A stretch of DNA of 64,000 nt. It comes from Lentzea alba. Lineage in GTDB: Bacteria; Actinomycetota; Actinomycetes; Mycobacteriales; Pseudonocardiaceae. The stretch covers positions 62,001 through 126,000 of the forward strand of contig NZ_JAAMPJ010000006.1 of NCBI RefSeq assembly GCF_011067745.1, written 5' to 3'. Positions 62,341-64,000 of this stretch are shown here, in pieces. The notes beneath the pieces were generated by a model. That model was not told where the DNA came from. It was given only the letters and a program-made list of their open reading frames with translations, and searched no databases. Made by a program: the position numbers and the translations under genes. Numbering within the stretch: position 1 is the stretch's first letter; each line of letters starts with the position of its first letter.

Positions 62341-64000
62341 ATGCGCAGACGTTTGATGATCGCGGGCGCCGCGGTGTCCGCCTTCGTGCTCGGGCTGCTC
62401 GGTCCCGCGGGTGTCGCGGTAGCCGGACCGATCAGCACCAACGCCGGGTTCGAGGCCCAAGACGCCAACCTCGTCCCGCAGGCTCCGATCAGCTTCGACT
62501 GGAACAGCTTCACACCGGCCGGCTGGACCGGCACCGCACCGCTGAGAACCGCGACCAAGGTCACCAACGGCTGGACCTTCACCGGCCTGGAGGACCGCCA
62601 GGCGTCCACTTCGGACTCGGGCTTCGCCGGTGGCACCAAGCAGGACCACGTCTGTCCGACCGTCGGCACCCAGAAGGCGTCCAACAAGGACGATCTCAAA
62701 CGCGTCTACGTCGCGAGCAAGACCGTCAACGGCAACGTGTTCCTGACGCTGGCGTGGGTCCGCATCCCGCAGAACACAACCTCACCGTCCGCGCACGTGG
62801 CCTTCGAGTTCAACAAGGGCACCACCGCTTGTGCCGGTACCTCCGGCCTGGTGCAGCGGACCCCAGGCGACATGCTGATCGTCTACGACTTCGAGGGCGG
62901 CGCCGACATCCCGGCGCTGAAGCTGTCCCGCTGGATCACCTCCGGCTCGTGCGAGGTCGGCAGCAACTCCCCGCCGTGCTGGGGTGTGGCGAACACCCTG
63001 TCCAGCGGCTCCGCTGAGGCGGCCGTCAATGTCAACTCGACCGCGCAGGACACCGTCGCGCCGACGACCGAGACGCTCGGCCTGAACGAGTTCGGTGAAG
63101 CCGTCATCAACCTGACCGCCGCCGGTGTCTTCTCTCCTGGCGTGTGCGAGGGCTTCGGCAAGGCCTACGCCGTCAGCCGCAGCTCCGGCCAGTCGTCGAC
63201 CGCGCAGATGAAGGACCTGGTCGGGCCGGGCAACGTCAACATCCGCAACTGCGGTTCCGTCTCCGTCACCAAGCTCGGCAGTGACGGCGGCAGCCAGGTC
63301 GGCGCCGTTTTCACGCTGTACAACGGCCCCGACCTCACCGGCACGATCGCCGGCACCTGCACCGTGCAGGCGAGCGGCGCGTGCACCCCGACGTTCACCA
63401 ACGTGCCCGTCGGCATCTACTCACTCGACGAGACAACGGTCCCGGCCGGCTACGACAAGGATCCGAGCCTGCCGAAGCTGAACTTCACCGTCGCGGCGGG
63501 CGAGAACCTGCAACTGACGTTCACCAACCCCGCGCGGCCGGCGACTGCGAACGTGCTGAAGAAGGACGACACCGGCGCGCCCGTCGCGGGCGCGGTCTTC
63601 ACGCTGTCCAACGCGAACGGCATCGTGGCCACCTGCACCACCGACGCCGCTGGTGTCTGCCAGCCGCCGTTCACGAACCTGACGCCGGGCACCTACACGA
63701 TCGACGAGACCACCGTGCCGGCCGGCTACGCGAAGGCCGCCGGCCTTCCTGCGCAGATCACGCTCGCGAACGGTGAGACGAAGAACCTCGAGTACACGAA
63801 CCCGAGGACCTTCAAGGTGATCGTGCTCGTCTGCCGTGAGGCCGACAGCTCGCTGTACCCGAGCGCGGTCACGATCGACGGTCAGGCCGCGGGCAACTCG
63901 CTGTCCTCGGCACAGGCTGCGGCAGCCAGCCTCAACGAGGCGGCGTTGTGCGGAATCTCCACCGGACAGCGCGGTGGTCTGCAGACCGGCGACCACTCCG
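62341..64000 (+). CDS. Secreted surface protein with prealbumin-like (SpaA-type) repeats (3' end outside window)
   Basis: About 553 residues are visible from ATG 62341; the end lies beyond the window. Residues 1-~28 are a signal peptide (MRRRLMIAG...VAVAGP). The next ~290 residues form a Cys-containing beta-rich domain without a clear match. Then at least two repeats of ~75 residues follow (VTKLGSDGGSQVGAVFTL...DETTVPAGYDK and VLKKDDTGAPVAGAVFTL...DETTVPAGYAK), matching the SpaA-type prealbumin-like fold (PF17802). The Lys near each repeat start and the Glu in DETT could form an internal isopeptide bond. Such proteins act as adhesins, pili or wall-anchored scaffolds. Whether an LPxTG sorting signal follows cannot be seen. 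Confidence 0.88.
   Translation, partial: MRRRLMIAGAAVSAFVLGLLGPAGVAVAGPISTNAGFEAQDANLVPQAPISFDWNSFTPAGWTGTAPLRTATKVTNGWTFTGLEDRQASTSDSGFAGGTKQDHVCPTVGTQKASNKDDLKRVYVASKTVNGNVFLTLAWVRIPQNTTSPSAHVAFEFNKGTTACAGTSGLVQRTPGDMLIVYDFEGGADIPALKLSRWITSGSCEVGSNSPPCWGVANTLSSGSAEAAVNVNSTAQDTVAPTTETLGLNEFGEAVINLTAAGVFSPGVCEGFGKAYAVSRSSGQSSTAQMKDLVGPGNVNIRNCGSVSVTKLGSDGGSQVGAVFTLYNGPDLTGTIAGTCTVQASGACTPTFTNVPVGIYSLDETTVPAGYDKDPSLPKLNFTVAAGENLQLTFTNPARPATANVLKKDDTGAPVAGAVFTLSNANGIVATCTTDAAGVCQPPFTNLTPGTYTIDETTVPAGYAKAAGLPAQITLANGETKNLEYTNPRTFKVIVLVCREADSSLYPSAVTIDGQAAGNSLSSAQAAAASLNEAALCGISTGQRGGLQTGDHS

Overview
The window is about 70% GC with dense, mostly translationally coupled genes, many GTG and TTG starts, LGFP-repeat surface proteins, a DosR/DosS-type two-component pair, SigE-like and ECF42-like sigma factors, an IdeR-type iron regulon and a fused cydDC. 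This is an actinomycete chromosome. The gene content and protein style suggest Pseudonocardiales (Lentzea/Saccharothrix/Actinosynnema-like), but that placement is an inference. I saw no rRNA, tRNA, CRISPR array, insertion sequence or prophage.

Layout. 1-2860: two paralogous secreted LGFP-repeat proteins, the first cut by the window edge. 3086-8770 (minus): a tightly coupled operon of a dedicated acyl carrier protein, a FabG-like reductase, an AMP-dependent acyl ligase, a LuxE-type acyl transferase, a LuxC-type acyl reductase and a YbhN-like multi-pass membrane protein. It is divergent from a sugar aminotransferase and a Gfo/Idh/MocA oxidoreductase (9030-11101). 11270-21114: a tachylectin/dimethylformamidase-like protein, then a hexapeptide acyltransferase, GT4 glycosyltransferase, nucleotide-sugar epimerase, second DegT aminotransferase, an lhgO-type oxidase and two divergent acyltransferase-3 membrane proteins. 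Together 3-21 kb reads as a surface-glycan or glycolipid island with an unusual fatty-acyl reduction module.

21-31 kb is mainly housekeeping: serS, a damaged small membrane-protein gene, a DUF350/GSP-synthetase-like/small-membrane-protein operon like E. coli yjfL-yjfC-yjfM, a septum-formation-family protein with a zincin peptidase, a histidine phosphatase with pheA, a macro-domain protein, a GNAT, and a DosR-like regulator tail-to-tail with its kinase. The kinase follows the bd-oxidase operon cydA-cydB-cydDC (30-36.6 kb). A manganese riboswitch controls a GDT1-type exporter (36.7-37.5 kb), and a MarR/cupin divergent pair has twin operators.

38.4-44.7 kb (minus) is a coupled SWIM / 79-aa proline-rich ORF / DUF5691 / MoxR ATPase / DUF5682 / 53-aa ORF operon. 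Its usual VWA partner lies on the other strand at 48.6 kb, separated by homogentisate catabolism genes (hmgA, fahA, iclR). 49.7-54.3 kb holds small membrane proteins, an IdeR-box DUF2470 gene, a CPBP protein, arcA and an IdeR-box ferritin. 54.3-62.1 kb has an ECF42-like sigma with its YCII partner, three paralogous exported proteins (one beside a SigE-like sigma), DUF952, DUF5926, GDPD and a P450. The window ends inside a secreted protein with prealbumin-like (SpaA-type) repeats.
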